This document shows, one piece after another, positions 18,180 to 28,570 of a stretch of DNA of 64,000 nucleotides. The notes beneath the pieces are model-generated. The model did not search any database. It was not told the DNA's origin and was given only the letters and a program-made list of their open reading frames with translations. The stretch is from Agrobacterium tumefaciens_K (GTDB taxonomy: Bacteria; Pseudomonadota; Alphaproteobacteria; Rhizobiales; Rhizobiaceae). Within the stretch, counting starts at the first letter, position 1; each line of letters begins with the position of its first letter. The stretch is taken from assembly GCF_031801495.1 (NCBI RefSeq), contig NZ_JAOEGC010000002.1, positions 1,364,001-1,428,000 of the forward strand, read 5' to 3'. Made by a program: the position numbers and the translations under genes.

Positions 18180-18994
18180 GACTTGCCTCCCTCGTCAGCC
18201 GCACGAGAGAATCCCGTTAACGGCAACAGGCTTACAACGAACAGAACGACGGCGGCAACCACGATCGATGGTCCGGACGGCGTATCGTATGTCAGGGACC
18301 CCATCAGCCCGCCGACAACCGCGATGGCGCCTATCAGCGAAGCGATGACCGCCATTACCTCAGGTGTCGCCGAAAAACGTCTGGCGGTCGCGGCCGGTAT
18401 GATGAGCAGCGATGTGATCAGCATGATGCCCACCACCTTCATCGCAATGGCGATGACAAGCGCCATCAGAAGCGTGAACATCAGCTTGGCCCGCTCGGGT
18501 CGCAACCCCTCCGCTTCGGCAAGTTCGGCGTTCACTGTCGACGCCAGAAGCGGCCTCCACAATGCGATCATGGCAGCAATAACGACCAGACCGCCTCCCC
18601 AGATCAAGGCGATGTCCGTCGTGGTGACGGCAAGAATGTCACCGAACAGGAAGGACACGAGGTCAATGCGGACCCAGGTCATGAAGGCAACGATCACGAG
18701 GCCGATCGCCAGCGCCGAATGGGAGAGTATTCCCAGCAGCGCATCAGCTGAAAGCGCGCGTCTGCGCTGAAGAACGAGCAGCAGAAGCGAAACGACGGAA
18801 GCCACCAGAAAGACGCTGAGCGTCAGGTTGATCTGGAACAGCAGCGACAGGGCGACGCCAAGCAGCGCGGAATGCGCCATGGTGTCGCCGAAGTAGGCCA
18901 TACGGCGCCAGACGACGAAACACCCGAGAGGACCGACGGTCAGCGCCACACCGATACCGGCGATCATGGCGCGAATGAAAAAATCGTCAAACAT
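18176..18994 (-). CDS. znuB: Zinc ABC transporter permease
   Basis: An ABC-3 type permease with eight or more membrane segments, starting MFDDFFIRAM. It forms the channel for zinc released by ZnuA. The start at 18994 has GGGGAGC just upstream and overlaps the znuC stop; a start four codons earlier is possible. Its stop overlaps the zur start. Confidence 0.94.
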   Translation of the reverse strand: MFDDFFIRAMIAGIGVALTVGPLGCFVVWRRMAYFGDTMAHSALLGVALSLLFQINLTLSVFLVASVVSLLLLVLQRRRALSADALLGILSHSALAIGLVIVAFMTWVRIDLVSFLFGDILAVTTTDIALIWGGGLVVIAAMIALWRPLLASTVNAELAEAEGLRPERAKLMFTLLMALVIAIAMKVVGIMLITSLLIIPAATARRFSATPEVMAVIASLIGAIAVVGGLMGSLTYDTPSGPSIVVAAVVLFVVSLLPLTGFSRAADEGGKS

Positions 18995-19925
18995 GCCGCT
19001 CCCCATGCTTTGTGTCGGAGGTTACGGCATCTGCCGAATGATCGTGTCCACAGCCGCATCCATCATGATCATGGTCATGGTGGTCATGGCCATGATCATG
19101 CTCTGAATGTGGATCATGATGGTGATGTCCGTCATCCGGATGGCAATGATCTGTCACGGAACCATCCGCATGCTGTACGCGGCCATCGGGCAGATGTGTG
19201 TGGTCGTGATGATGGCTGTACACGGCGAGAGCCTTCGCCGCGGCACCACCGAAAAGACGGGTATATTCCGGACTTTGGCTGACCGTCTGCGGTGTCCCAC
19301 GGCAGCAGACATGGCCGTTGAGGCAGATGACGGTATCGGTCTCAGCCATGACGACATGCAGATCATGCGAGATTAACAAAACTCCGCAATCAGTTGAATT
19401 TCTGATATTTTTTATCAGATCGTATAAAGCGATCTCGCCGGAGAAATCCACTCCCTGAACCGGCTCGTCAAGAACCAGAAGGTCGGGTTTTCGCGCGATG
19501 GCGCGCGCCAGAAGCGCTCGCTGAAACTCGCCGCCGGAAAGATGTTGCACTTCTGCGTTGGCAAGGTGAGCGATGCCCGTCGCATTCAGCGCCGCATCGA
19601 TTTCCCGCGCCGGAAGCGGCCCGGTCAACGTCATGAGGCGCCGTACCGAAAGTGGCATGGTCCAGTCGACGGAAAGTTTTTGCGGCACATAACCCACCCG
19701 CAATCCATCGATGCGTGCCACCTCTCCTTCAGACGGCTTCAACACACCGATCGCCATTTTCGCGCTGGTCGACTTGCCCGATCCGTTCGGACCGATCAGC
19801 GTCACGATCTCGCCCTTGCTGACGGAAAAATCCACGCCGCGCACCAGCCAGCGGCCACCGCGCTGAATACCGGCATTGGAAAGGGACACGAGTTTATCAT
19901 TACCCTTGTGGGCAGAATGAAGCAT
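18987..19925 (-). CDS. znuC: Zinc ABC transporter ATP-binding protein with His-rich tail
   Basis: ABC ATPase with Walker A GPNGSGKST, signature LSGGEFQRAL and Walker B LLVLDEP, followed by the H-loop LLISHDLH. The C-terminus carries about 70 extra residues very rich in His and Asp, in runs such as HHHHDPHSEHDHGHDHHDHD. Such a tail could bind zinc in the cytoplasm and act as buffer or sensor, though this is inference. The gene is divergent from znuA. Confidence 0.95.
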   Translation of the reverse strand: MLHSAHKGNDKLVSLSNAGIQRGGRWLVRGVDFSVSKGEIVTLIGPNGSGKSTSAKMAIGVLKPSEGEVARIDGLRVGYVPQKLSVDWTMPLSVRRLMTLTGPLPAREIDAALNATGIAHLANAEVQHLSGGEFQRALLARAIARKPDLLVLDEPVQGVDFSGEIALYDLIKNIRNSTDCGVLLISHDLHVVMAETDTVICLNGHVCCRGTPQTVSQSPEYTRLFGGAAAKALAVYSHHHDHTHLPDGRVQHADGSVTDHCHPDDGHHHHDPHSEHDHGHDHHDHDHDGCGCGHDHSADAVTSDTKHGERHV

Positions 19926-19965
19926 GGGATTATCCGATTGGCGATGTTGCCTACCGCTATCGCAT

Positions 19966-20003
19966 ACGTTATAGCGTTACGCAATAAATGTAATAACATA
20001 ACC
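19966..20003. promoter_or_regulatory. Candidate Zur operator between znuC and znuA
   Basis: The 104-base gap between the divergent znu genes holds an AT-rich imperfect palindrome, ATGTAATAACAT (19988-19999), flanked by TAAC, plus a second GTTATAGCGTTAC element at 19968-19980. Their place and symmetry fit a Fur-family operator. The match to the Zur consensus is by eye only. Confidence 0.5.
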
Positions 20004-20029
20004 ATATTCTTCAAGTGGAGTGACCTGTC

Positions 20030-21040
20030 ATGAGACAAATCCTGATCGCGCTTGCGGCGTCCGCGTCGATGGCGGCAATGGCTTCCAGCGCGATGGCCGC
20101 CCCCAATGTCGTGGTCTCCATCAAGCCGGTCCATTCCCTCGTTGCGGCCATCATGAAGGGCGTGAGTGAGCCACAGCTGATCGTCGAAGGCGCGGCCTCT
20201 CCGCACACCTACAATCTAAGGCCGTCCCATGCCCGCAGCCTTGAAAAGGCTGACGTGGTTTTCTGGGTCGGTCCTGGCCTGGAAGCATTTCTGGAAAAAC
20301 CGCTCGAAACGATTGCCACCAAGGCGACCGTCGTGGAGCTGGATGATGCCGAAGGCCTCGAAAAACTTCCCTTCCGTGAAGGCGGCCCGTTTGAAGCACA
20401 CGACCACGGTGATCATGCGGGACACGAGCACGATGCAGAAGAAGCCCACGCCCATGAAGGCGAAGAGCATGCCGAAACCCACAAGGATGACCATGGGCAT
20501 GATCACGGGCACGACCACGCCCATGGCGAATACGACATGCACCTCTGGCTCGACCCGGCAAATGCCAAGGCCATGGCCCGCTCGATAGAGGCAGCCCTTA
20601 TCAAGGCCGACGCAGGAAACGCCACCGCTTATCAGGAGAACACCCGCAAGCTGCTGGTAGATATCGACGCGCTCGACACGGAACTGGCGGAAACCGTGAA
20701 GCCGATCAAGGACAAGCCCTTCATCGTCTTCCACGATGCCTACCAGTATTTCGAACATCGCTACGGCGTTAATACGGTTGGCTCCATCACCGTCAGCCCC
20801 GAAACCATGCCGGGAGCGGATCGAGTCAGGCAGATGCAGCAGAAGATCCGGCAACTCGGTGCGACCTGTGTGTTTGCAGAACCGCAATTCGAGCCGAAGC
20901 TGGTCAACGTCGTTATGGAAGGCACGGACGCCAGGTCCGGAACGCTTGACCCTGAGGCCGCAACCCAGACACCGGGCCCTGATCTTTACTTTGAAATGAT
21001 GCGTGGCATAGCCAAATCGCTCAAGGATTGCCTGTCCTGA
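20030..21040 (+). CDS. znuA: Zinc-binding periplasmic protein
   Basis: Signal peptide (residues 1-23, ending SSAMA), then the cluster A-I solute-binding fold. Zinc ligands are expected at H59 (ASPHTYN), at H171 (YDMHLWL) and in the second lobe. A His/Asp/Glu-rich loop at residues 124-166 is typical of ZnuA and captures zinc. A GTGGAG site precedes the ATG. It works with ZnuB and ZnuC encoded on the other strand. 336 residues, normal. Confidence 0.96.
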   Translation: MRQILIALAASASMAAMASSAMAAPNVVVSIKPVHSLVAAIMKGVSEPQLIVEGAASPHTYNLRPSHARSLEKADVVFWVGPGLEAFLEKPLETIATKATVVELDDAEGLEKLPFREGGPFEAHDHGDHAGHEHDAEEAHAHEGEEHAETHKDDHGHDHGHDHAHGEYDMHLWLDPANAKAMARSIEAALIKADAGNATAYQENTRKLLVDIDALDTELAETVKPIKDKPFIVFHDAYQYFEHRYGVNTVGSITVSPETMPGADRVRQMQQKIRQLGATCVFAEPQFEPKLVNVVMEGTDARSGTLDPEAATQTPGPDLYFEMMRGIAKSLKDCLS

Positions 21041-21055
21041 TACCGAAAGTGGCGC

Positions 21056-22108
21056 TCAGGGTTTGGGCGCCATCAAGGACCAAACCGGCTGGCTGACACT
21101 CTGTAGACGTTCTGCTGGCTCGCCATTGATGCGTGCCAGCAGAGCTCTGGCAAGCTCCCTGCCCGCCAGCTTGATGTCCTCGTTCACGGTATGAACCTGC
21201 GGCTTGATCCAGTTGAGGAACTCGGCCGACTGCTTGGACACGATGTCGATATCCTCACCGATCTTCACACCCGCCGCTTCAAATCCGGCCATCAGCGCGA
21301 TCGTGCTGCTGCCACTGATCGAGACAATGCCATCTGGACGATCAGCCGACGACATCAGCTGCTTGCCGAAATCGCGCAACTGGTCGAGTGGCGTTTCGAT
21401 CGTCACCGCATCCAGCGGAAACTCGGAAACACCGAAGTGCCGGATCGCCCGGGTAAATCCTTTGCGGGCATGGTCGTGGAACGAAAACCGTGAAGGCGGC
21501 ACAACGATCGCGATCTTCTTGCGTCCGCACTGCACCAGCCGCTCCACGGCCTCGTAGGCATAGGCCTCATTGTCGAAATCATGATAGGCATGCGCGATGC
21601 CCATATCGCTGCGGCCATGCGTGACGAAAGGCATGTTTCGTTCCGTCATGAAGCGAACACGCGGATCGTCCGGCTGTATTTTCGAAATGATCACGCCGTC
21701 CGCCGATCCCGTATCGAGAATGTAGCGGATCGGAACCATCGAATCCTTGGCATGCGTATGGGGCGTGACGACGAGATGGTACTGGGTCGATGCCAGAACT
21801 TCCGTGATGCCGAACACCATCTGGCTGGTGAACCCCATCAGCTCTTCATCGACGCTCAGCACCAGCGCTATGACGTTGGTCTTGCCGGTACGCAGGCGTA
21901 CGCCCGCACGGTTTGGCTGATAGCCGATCTGTCGGGCGATCAGCCGTACACGCTCCTTGGTGTCTGCGCCGATATCGGGAGCATCCTTGAGCGCCCGTGA
22001 AACCGTGGTGATCCCGAGGCCCGTCATGAACGCGATTGTCTTCAACGTCGGCCGCTCACCCGCGGGTATCGAAACGTCGTTGTTATCGGTTTTTCCAGTA
22101 TCGTTCAT
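21056..22108 (-). CDS. LacI-family transcriptional regulator
   Basis: An N-terminal helix-turn-helix (TLKTIAFMTGLGITTVSRAL) is followed by a periplasmic-binding-protein-like sugar domain. It is divergent from a beta-mannosidase and aldo/keto reductase, so it probably controls them in response to a mannoside or related sugar. I place the start at 22108 (MNDTGKTDNN); an ATG at 22141 is possible and neither has a strong ribosome binding site. Confidence 0.88.
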   Translation of the reverse strand: MNDTGKTDNNDVSIPAGERPTLKTIAFMTGLGITTVSRALKDAPDIGADTKERVRLIARQIGYQPNRAGVRLRTGKTNVIALVLSVDEELMGFTSQMVFGITEVLASTQYHLVVTPHTHAKDSMVPIRYILDTGSADGVIISKIQPDDPRVRFMTERNMPFVTHGRSDMGIAHAYHDFDNEAYAYEAVERLVQCGRKKIAIVVPPSRFSFHDHARKGFTRAIRHFGVSEFPLDAVTIETPLDQLRDFGKQLMSSADRPDGIVSISGSSTIALMAGFEAAGVKIGEDIDIVSKQSAEFLNWIKPQVHTVNEDIKLAGRELARALLARINGEPAERLQSVSQPVWSLMAPKP

Positions 22109-22613
22109 GTCATTTCGCCACGCTTTATTGCTAACGATCATAGATAGCTTTTACCATCTTGCAAAGGCAGGCGGCGTGTGTCGCAAGCGGCGGCGCCGAG
22201 ATTCTTTATTCGTCATACTGCAACGATATAGTTCGTTAAAATATATGCGATGCGCAAGAGGAAAATTGCCTTAACGTTGAAAGGCACTCACCAAAGGAAC
22301 GGCATAAAATATAATAAATAAAATTAGAAAACGGATACAAACATCTGATTTATATTTTGTAATATACATATCTAATTTAGCCATTTTGTTCGGTTGGATT
22401 GCATATCGACAATAAACGCAGCGGCGACGGAAACGCATGACGTCGCACCATTTTTACGGTAACGTTGCCGTTGGGAGGACTGTCCGAAGATAACAAGAAC
22501 CGGTTTTGCCGGTCGTCTTTTCGAGGATATCGTCGCCCGAGATTCAGATACCGGCTTGCATGACAATGCCGTGCACCACCGAAACGTGACTGCACGAAAA
22601 ACAGGGTCCAACC
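22109..22613. other. AT-rich divergent control region
   Basis: 505 bases between the LacI-type regulator and the beta-mannosidase. Bases 22300-22385 are much richer in A and T than the surroundings. Two AACGTT cores occur, at 22273-22278 and within the operator candidate at 22456-22471. Short open frames on the minus strand here look random and carry no motif. Confidence 0.6.
22456..22471. promoter_or_regulatory. Candidate LacI-family operator
   Basis: ACGGTAACGTTGCCGT is a 16-bp inverted repeat with one mismatched pair and a central CG inside AACGTT, the usual form of LacI-family operators. It lies 143 bases before the beta-mannosidase start. Confidence 0.5.
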
Positions 22614-25061
22614 ATGGTTTCGTTTTCTTCGCCCGACACCCTCATCGATCTTTCCGGGCTTTGGTCACTGTCATCCGAGGAAGGAGATCACCAGGCCGAA
22701 ATCCCGATACCGGGCGACATTCACACGGCGCTTAAAAATGCAGGTATCATTCCGGACCCCTATCACGGACGCAACGAAAATGCCGTGCAGTGGGTCGCCC
22801 ACAGAGACTGGCTTATCGAACGGACCTTCGTCATCGAGGAGGTCGACGCAAGCTGGTATCTCGATATCGACTATCTCGATACGGTCGCCATCGTCTTCAT
22901 CAACGACGTGCCGGTGCTGACGAGCGACAACTGCTTCCGCCGTTATCGCCCCGACGTTTCGGAAGCTTTGCGCCCCGGCGAAAACACCATTCGCATTCGC
23001 TTCCATTCCAATATTTTAGCTGGCGCGGAACGGCAGGCGCGGCAACCATTCTACATTCCTTATCACGAAGGCAATTCTCCCATCGCCAATGGCAACATGC
23101 TGCGCAAGCCGCAATGCCATTTCGGATGGGACTGGAACATCGCCATCGCCCCACTCGGCCTTTATGGCACTATTGCCTTGAAGCGGCTCGACACGGCACG
23201 GATCGAACATGTCGTGACGTCGCAGCATCACGTCGATGGCGGTGTAGAGCTGCATGTGTCGGTCACGCTTTTTGCCGATGGCCCGGCAAGCGTGACCCTG
23301 CACCTGTCGCTGGATGACGAACGGTTGCGGCTGGATTGCGGTGTCGGCGCTGGTGAGACGACGGTGCAGCATGTCTTCTTCCTTGAAAACCCCAGGCTCT
23401 GGTGGCCGGCCGGTAGCGGTGAGCAGGCTCTCTACACATTGACTGTCGAACTTCCGGATGAAACCGTCACGCGCCAGATCGGCCTTAGAACTGTAGAGCT
23501 TCTGACGGACAAGGACGAGGCAGGCAGCCGTTTTGCCTTCCGCATCAATGGACGCGAAATCTTCTGCCGTGGCGCGAACTGGATTCCTGCCGATGCTCTC
23601 CACTCCCTGACCAGCCGCGAAAAGACAGAGGATCTTCTCTGCTCCGCCGCGGAAGCCAACATGAACATGATCCGCGTATGGGGCGGCGGCTTTTACGAGC
23701 AGGACTGGTTCTACGATCTCTGCGACCGGCTCGGCCTGATGGTGTGGCAAGACTTCATGTTCGCCTGCAACCTCTACCCGTGCAGCGAGGATTTTCTGGA
23801 AAATGTCGAGCACGAGGTCACCTATCAGGTGCAGCGGCTTTCCTCTCATCCATCGTTGGTCCTGTGGTGCGGCGACAACGAACTGGTCGGTGCGCTGACA
23901 TGGTTCGAGCAGTCCCGCAACAACCGCGACCGCTATCTCGTGGCTTATGACCGACTGAACCGAACCATAGAACGCGCTCTGAAGAAGGCCTCCCCCGAAG
24001 CGCTGTGGTGGCCCTCCAGCCCCGCCTCCGGTTATCTGGATTATGGCGATGCGTGGCATGCGGATGGCTCGGGCGACATGCATTACTGGTCGGTCTGGCA
24101 CGAGAACAAGTCGTTCGACAATTACCGCTCCGTCAAGCCGCGCTTCTGCTCGGAGTTCGGCTTCCAGTCCTATACCTCCATGCCCGTCATCCGGACCTAT
24201 GCGGAGGAAAAGGACATGAACATCTCCTCCCCGGTCATCGAACTTCACCAGAAGAATGCCGGCGGCAACGAGCGTATTGCCGGAACCATGTTCCGCTATT
24301 TCCGCTTCCCGAAGGATTTTGCGAGCTTCGTCTATCTCAGTCAGGTGCAGCAGGCCGTGGCGATCCGCACGGCTGTCGATTATTGGCGCTCGCTGAAACC
24401 GCATTGCATGGGCACGCTTTATTGGCAGCTCAACGACACCTGGCCGGTCGCGTCCTGGTCGAGCCTCGATTACGGCGGCAGCTGGAAAGCCCTGCACTAC
24501 GCCGCACGTCGTTTCTTCCAGCCGGTCACGGTTGTTGCCATCCCGTCCGAAGACGGCAAGACGATCAGCTTCTCAATGGTCAACGACAATGGCGAGGACG
24601 TTGAGATCGATATCAACATTCTCGCGCTGACGATGGAGGGAAACCGTATCCCGCTGAAATCCGCCAATGGTACATGCGGACCGGATGCAGCAGTCGTGCT
24701 GACCGAAATAGACCTCACCAAGCTGCCGGACGGCGCGCTGCTTGCGTGGAACTTCATCGCCTCCAACGGCATGACGGGCGAAGGCCATCATGTTCGCGAC
24801 ACCTACAAGGCGCTCGAGCTTCGGCCCTCTGGCCTCACATTCGCCACCACGGCACTTCCAAACGGACAGTTCGAGATCGAAGTGACGGCGAAGGGACTTG
24901 CCCTGTTTGTCATGCTCGAAGCCGATCTGCCCGGTCGTTACTCGGACAACCTGTTCGATCTGGCGGCGGGCGAAACACGGCGTGTGCTGTTTACGCCGAA
25001 AGACGAGAACAGGCATGGCAGACAACCGCATTTCACCATTCTAGACCTTCAATCCTGCTAG
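22614..25061 (+). CDS. GH2 beta-mannosidase
   Basis: An 815-residue glycoside hydrolase family 2 enzyme. The order is an N-terminal jelly roll (residues 1-180), an immunoglobulin-like domain and a TIM barrel. The acid/base Glu is E423 in WCGDNEL and the nucleophile is E514 in CSEFGFQS; FGWDW and WGGGFYEQDWFYDLCD are beta-mannosidase marks. There is no signal peptide, so it probably acts in the cytoplasm on imported mannosides or N-glycan fragments. No sugar transporter is next to it, which is unusual. It is followed by an aldo/keto reductase 144 bases later. Confidence 0.92.
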   Translation: MVSFSSPDTLIDLSGLWSLSSEEGDHQAEIPIPGDIHTALKNAGIIPDPYHGRNENAVQWVAHRDWLIERTFVIEEVDASWYLDIDYLDTVAIVFINDVPVLTSDNCFRRYRPDVSEALRPGENTIRIRFHSNILAGAERQARQPFYIPYHEGNSPIANGNMLRKPQCHFGWDWNIAIAPLGLYGTIALKRLDTARIEHVVTSQHHVDGGVELHVSVTLFADGPASVTLHLSLDDERLRLDCGVGAGETTVQHVFFLENPRLWWPAGSGEQALYTLTVELPDETVTRQIGLRTVELLTDKDEAGSRFAFRINGREIFCRGANWIPADALHSLTSREKTEDLLCSAAEANMNMIRVWGGGFYEQDWFYDLCDRLGLMVWQDFMFACNLYPCSEDFLENVEHEVTYQVQRLSSHPSLVLWCGDNELVGALTWFEQSRNNRDRYLVAYDRLNRTIERALKKASPEALWWPSSPASGYLDYGDAWHADGSGDMHYWSVWHENKSFDNYRSVKPRFCSEFGFQSYTSMPVIRTYAEEKDMNISSPVIELHQKNAGGNERIAGTMFRYFRFPKDFASFVYLSQVQQAVAIRTAVDYWRSLKPHCMGTLYWQLNDTWPVASWSSLDYGGSWKALHYAARRFFQPVTVVAIPSEDGKTISFSMVNDNGEDVEIDINILALTMEGNRIPLKSANGTCGPDAAVVLTEIDLTKLPDGALLAWNFIASNGMTGEGHHVRDTYKALELRPSGLTFATTALPNGQFEIEVTAKGLALFVMLEADLPGRYSDNLFDLAAGETRRVLFTPKDENRHGRQPHFTILDLQSC

Positions 25062-25205
25062 GTCATCGACACCGTATTGAAGGTGACAGGCAAACACTCT
25101 AACCATTTCAATGACGACCAATCTCGCCTCACGGCGGGCTTGTCTCATCCAGTTCAAAGGTTGCCGGTGTCTTCGGCAACTCTCATCAGCAAGTGGAGGA
25201 AAGAC

Positions 25206-26237
<1,032 letters not shown>

Positions 26238-26248
26238 TTGAAAACAAC

Positions 26249-26275
26249 GACCGCCCGGCTTTTCCGGGCGGTCTT
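26249..26275 (+). terminator. Terminator after the aldo/keto reductase
   Basis: GACCGCCCGG-CTTTT-CCGGGCGGTC, an 10-bp stem followed by TTCTC. It ends the presumed mannosidase/reductase transcript. Confidence 0.8.
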
Positions 26276-26418
26276 CTCATCTTGAAAAGCCTCCAAACAA
26301 AAGATTAACAACCGCCAATAACCATCAACAATCATTACATAATTGTAATTTTAAATTCATTCTCCATTCATTCGCATATTCGTAATTTCCCCTCATCGAA
26401 ACACGAGAGGAAATACCA

Positions 26419-26745
26419 ATGAAAAAGTTCATCACCGTTCTTCTGGCAGCGACTGTTCTCGCTGCACCGATGGCTCAGGCGCAGAGCCGCCACGACGACC
26501 GTCATCGTAACGTCAGGATCGAACGCGAAGTCACCACCAAGAAAGTCATCGCCAAGAAGCATCGCTGGGATCGTGGTCAGCGCCTCTCCGCCGGTGAACG
26601 CCGCAACATCATCGATCGTCGCGATTACCGCCGCTACCGTCTGTCCGAGCCGCGCCGTGACCAGCGCTGGGTTCGCGTCGACAACCAGTTCCTGCTCATC
26701 AACGCCGTCAGCGGCCTGATCGTTGGCCTAGCTGCAGCACGTTAA
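26419..26745 (+). CDS. RcnB-family small periplasmic protein
   Basis: A signal peptide (MKKFITVLLAATVLAAPMAQA) is followed by an 87-residue Arg-rich mature part with the pattern WDRGQRLSAGERR...VDNQFLLINAVSGLI, which fits RcnB-type proteins. RcnB of E. coli helps nickel and cobalt balance; most alphaproteobacterial members have no known role. CACGAGAGGAAATACC gives a good start. It ends in a terminator shared with gnd. Confidence 0.85.
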   Translation: MKKFITVLLAATVLAAPMAQAQSRHDDRHRNVRIEREVTTKKVIAKKHRWDRGQRLSAGERRNIIDRRDYRRYRLSEPRRDQRWVRVDNQFLLINAVSGLIVGLAAAR

Positions 26746-26768
26746 GGCAAGCATCGGCGTCAAAAGAA

Positions 26769-26795
26769 AAGGCCCGCTTTCGCGGGCCTTTTTTT
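26769..26795. terminator. Bidirectional terminator between the RcnB gene and gnd
   Basis: AAGGCCCGC-TTTC-GCGGGCCTT followed by a T-run on the plus strand and preceded by an A-run that gives T on the minus strand. It separates two convergent genes. Confidence 0.85.
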
Positions 26796-26814
26796 GTTGG
26801 TCATTTTCAGCCGA

Positions 26815-28245
26815 TCAGAAAATGTCGGCGCCGCTGCCCCACGGGCCATGCGGCTTGTCCACACCGTCGGTGCGCTCAAAGCCGTGCGCCCCAAAGAAGT
26901 CACGCTGCGCCTGGATGAGGTTCGCGCTGCCACGGCCACGACGGTAAGCGTCGAAGTAACCGAGAGCTGAGGCCAGAGCAGGAACAGGCAGGCCGGACAG
27001 TACGGCATAGGAAACGACGCGGCGCAGAGGCGCATCGGTGTCCTTCACCATGGTGGAGAAGGCCGGAGTAACGATGAGGTTGGCCACATGCGGGTCCTTC
27101 GTGAAGGCCGAAGTGATCTCATCGAGGAACTGCGAGCGGATGATGCAACCAGCGCGCCAGATGCGGGCGATCGTCGGCATCGGCAGGTTCCAGTTGAACT
27201 CCTTGGAGGCTGCCGACATGATCGCGAAGCCCTGCGCGTAAGCACCAATCTTGGCGGCCAGAAGCGCGCTTTCCAGATCTGCAATGAAAGCCTTCTTGTC
27301 AACCGGAGAATCGACGAGGCCAGGCAGGCCGAAGATCTTCTCGGCCGCTTCGCGCTCGTCCTTCTGCGAAGACAGGATACGGGCTGCAACAGCCGCTTCG
27401 ATAGCGGTGGCGGCAACGCCCATATTCTGCGCTTCGATGACCGACCACTTGCCGGTGCCCTTCTGGCCGGCCTTGTCGAGGATCAGGTCGACCATCGGCT
27501 TGCCGGTGATCGGGTCTGCGGCGCGCAGAACCTTCTCGGTGATCTCGATCAGGTAAGAGTTGAGGCGACCCTTGTTCCACTCGCCGAACACGTCAGCGAT
27601 TTCAACGGCGCTCATCTTCAGGCCGTCTCGCAGGATGCCGTAGATTTCGGCGATCATCTGCATGTCGGCATATTCGATGCCGTTGTGAATGGTCTTGACG
27701 AAGTGGCCTGCGCCATCGTTGCCGAGCCATGCAACACACGGGTCTTCGTTGTACTTGGCGGAAATGGAGGTCAGAACCTTCTCAACGCGCTTCCAGCTGT
27801 CTTCCGTGCCACCGACCATGATCGACGGTCCGTGACGGGCGCCTTCTTCACCACCGGAAACACCCATGCCGATGAAGGTCAGGCCGCTGTCCTTGAGGTT
27901 GTCGAAACGGCGGATCGTATCGCGGAAGTTCGCATTGCCGGCGTCGATCATGATGTCGCCGTTGGCCAGGTGCGGCTTGAGGATTTCCATCTGCTGATCG
28001 ACCGGATCGCCGGCCTTGATCATAATGATGATCGGGCGTGGAGGACGAATGGCGGCGACGAATTCCTCAATGGTTTCGCACGGGATCAACTGACCCTGCA
28101 ATTCGCCGGCCTCGGCGTAAAATTTTCTCGTAGCGTCCGGGGTCCGGTTGAAAACGGCAATCTTGTTGCCCTTTTCCGCGATGTTCAATGCCAGGTTCGA
28201 GCCCATGACACCGAGACCGATCAAACCGATTTCTGCCTGTTCCAC
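26815..28245 (-). CDS. gnd: 6-phosphogluconate dehydrogenase (decarboxylating)
   Basis: Oxidises 6-phosphogluconate to ribulose 5-phosphate with release of CO2 and NADPH. The NADP site is GLGVMGSNLA, the substrate signature is MGVSGGEEGARHGPSIM, and KTIHNGIEYADMQ is also present. The GTG at 28245 (VEQAEIGLIG) has GATGGAGGCAC upstream and gives 476 residues, normal for the family; an ATG 21 codons earlier is less likely. Confidence 0.96.
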   Translation of the reverse strand: MEQAEIGLIGLGVMGSNLALNIAEKGNKIAVFNRTPDATRKFYAEAGELQGQLIPCETIEEFVAAIRPPRPIIIMIKAGDPVDQQMEILKPHLANGDIMIDAGNANFRDTIRRFDNLKDSGLTFIGMGVSGGEEGARHGPSIMVGGTEDSWKRVEKVLTSISAKYNEDPCVAWLGNDGAGHFVKTIHNGIEYADMQMIAEIYGILRDGLKMSAVEIADVFGEWNKGRLNSYLIEITEKVLRAADPITGKPMVDLILDKAGQKGTGKWSVIEAQNMGVAATAIEAAVAARILSSQKDEREAAEKIFGLPGLVDSPVDKKAFIADLESALLAAKIGAYAQGFAIMSAASKEFNWNLPMPTIARIWRAGCIIRSQFLDEITSAFTKDPHVANLIVTPAFSTMVKDTDAPLRRVVSYAVLSGLPVPALASALGYFDAYRRGRGSANLIQAQRDFFGAHGFERTDGVDKPHGPWGSGADIF

Positions 28246-28411
28246 GGATGTGCCTCCATCTTGCTTTTTGAGTGGTCGTGTTGTGGCACTGTAATGCTCA
28301 AACGGCAAGGCTGAGCTGGGCTGAAACGATTAAATTTTGATGACGCAAGTCAGCTTTGCATATTTGCTTGAGGTCCATAAGCAAGAGCTATGGCGGGTTG
28401 GCGGCATCATG

Positions 28412-28570
28412 TCAGGACGGTTTCGGCCGGTCGTCACCGTCCTCGAGCACGCGCCACGCCGCTCCATCCATATCGTCATACTGACCCGCTTTCAGCGACC
28501 AGAGAAAGGCGAAAAGACCGAGACCACCAAGAAACAGTGCCACAGGTATCAGGTAGATCAGCATGTTCAT
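28412..28570 (-). CDS. fixS: cbb3 oxidase maturation protein FixS (CcoS)
   Basis: A 52-residue protein with one membrane segment (MLIYLIPVALFLGGLGLFAF) followed by the CcoS pattern LWSLKAGQYDDMDGAAWRVL. CcoS is needed to insert cofactors into cbb3 oxidase. Its ATG overlaps the fixI stop by four bases (28567-28570), so the two are translationally coupled. It is the last gene of fixGHIS and too short to be found by a normal length cut-off. Confidence 0.95.
   Translation of the reverse strand: MNMLIYLIPVALFLGGLGLFAFLWSLKAGQYDDMDGAAWRVLEDGDDRPKPS

Noticed and set aside
22372..22611. 79-codon minus-strand frame upstream of the beta-mannosidase
   Set aside because: It covers the presumed operator and promoter region and looks random.
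23016..24497. Minus-strand frame of 493 codons inside the beta-mannosidase gene
   Set aside because: The plus-strand GH2 enzyme has clear catalytic motifs over the whole length; the reverse frame has none.
27088..28314. Plus-strand frame of 408 codons opposite gnd
   Set aside because: Antisense to a gene with family signatures throughout.
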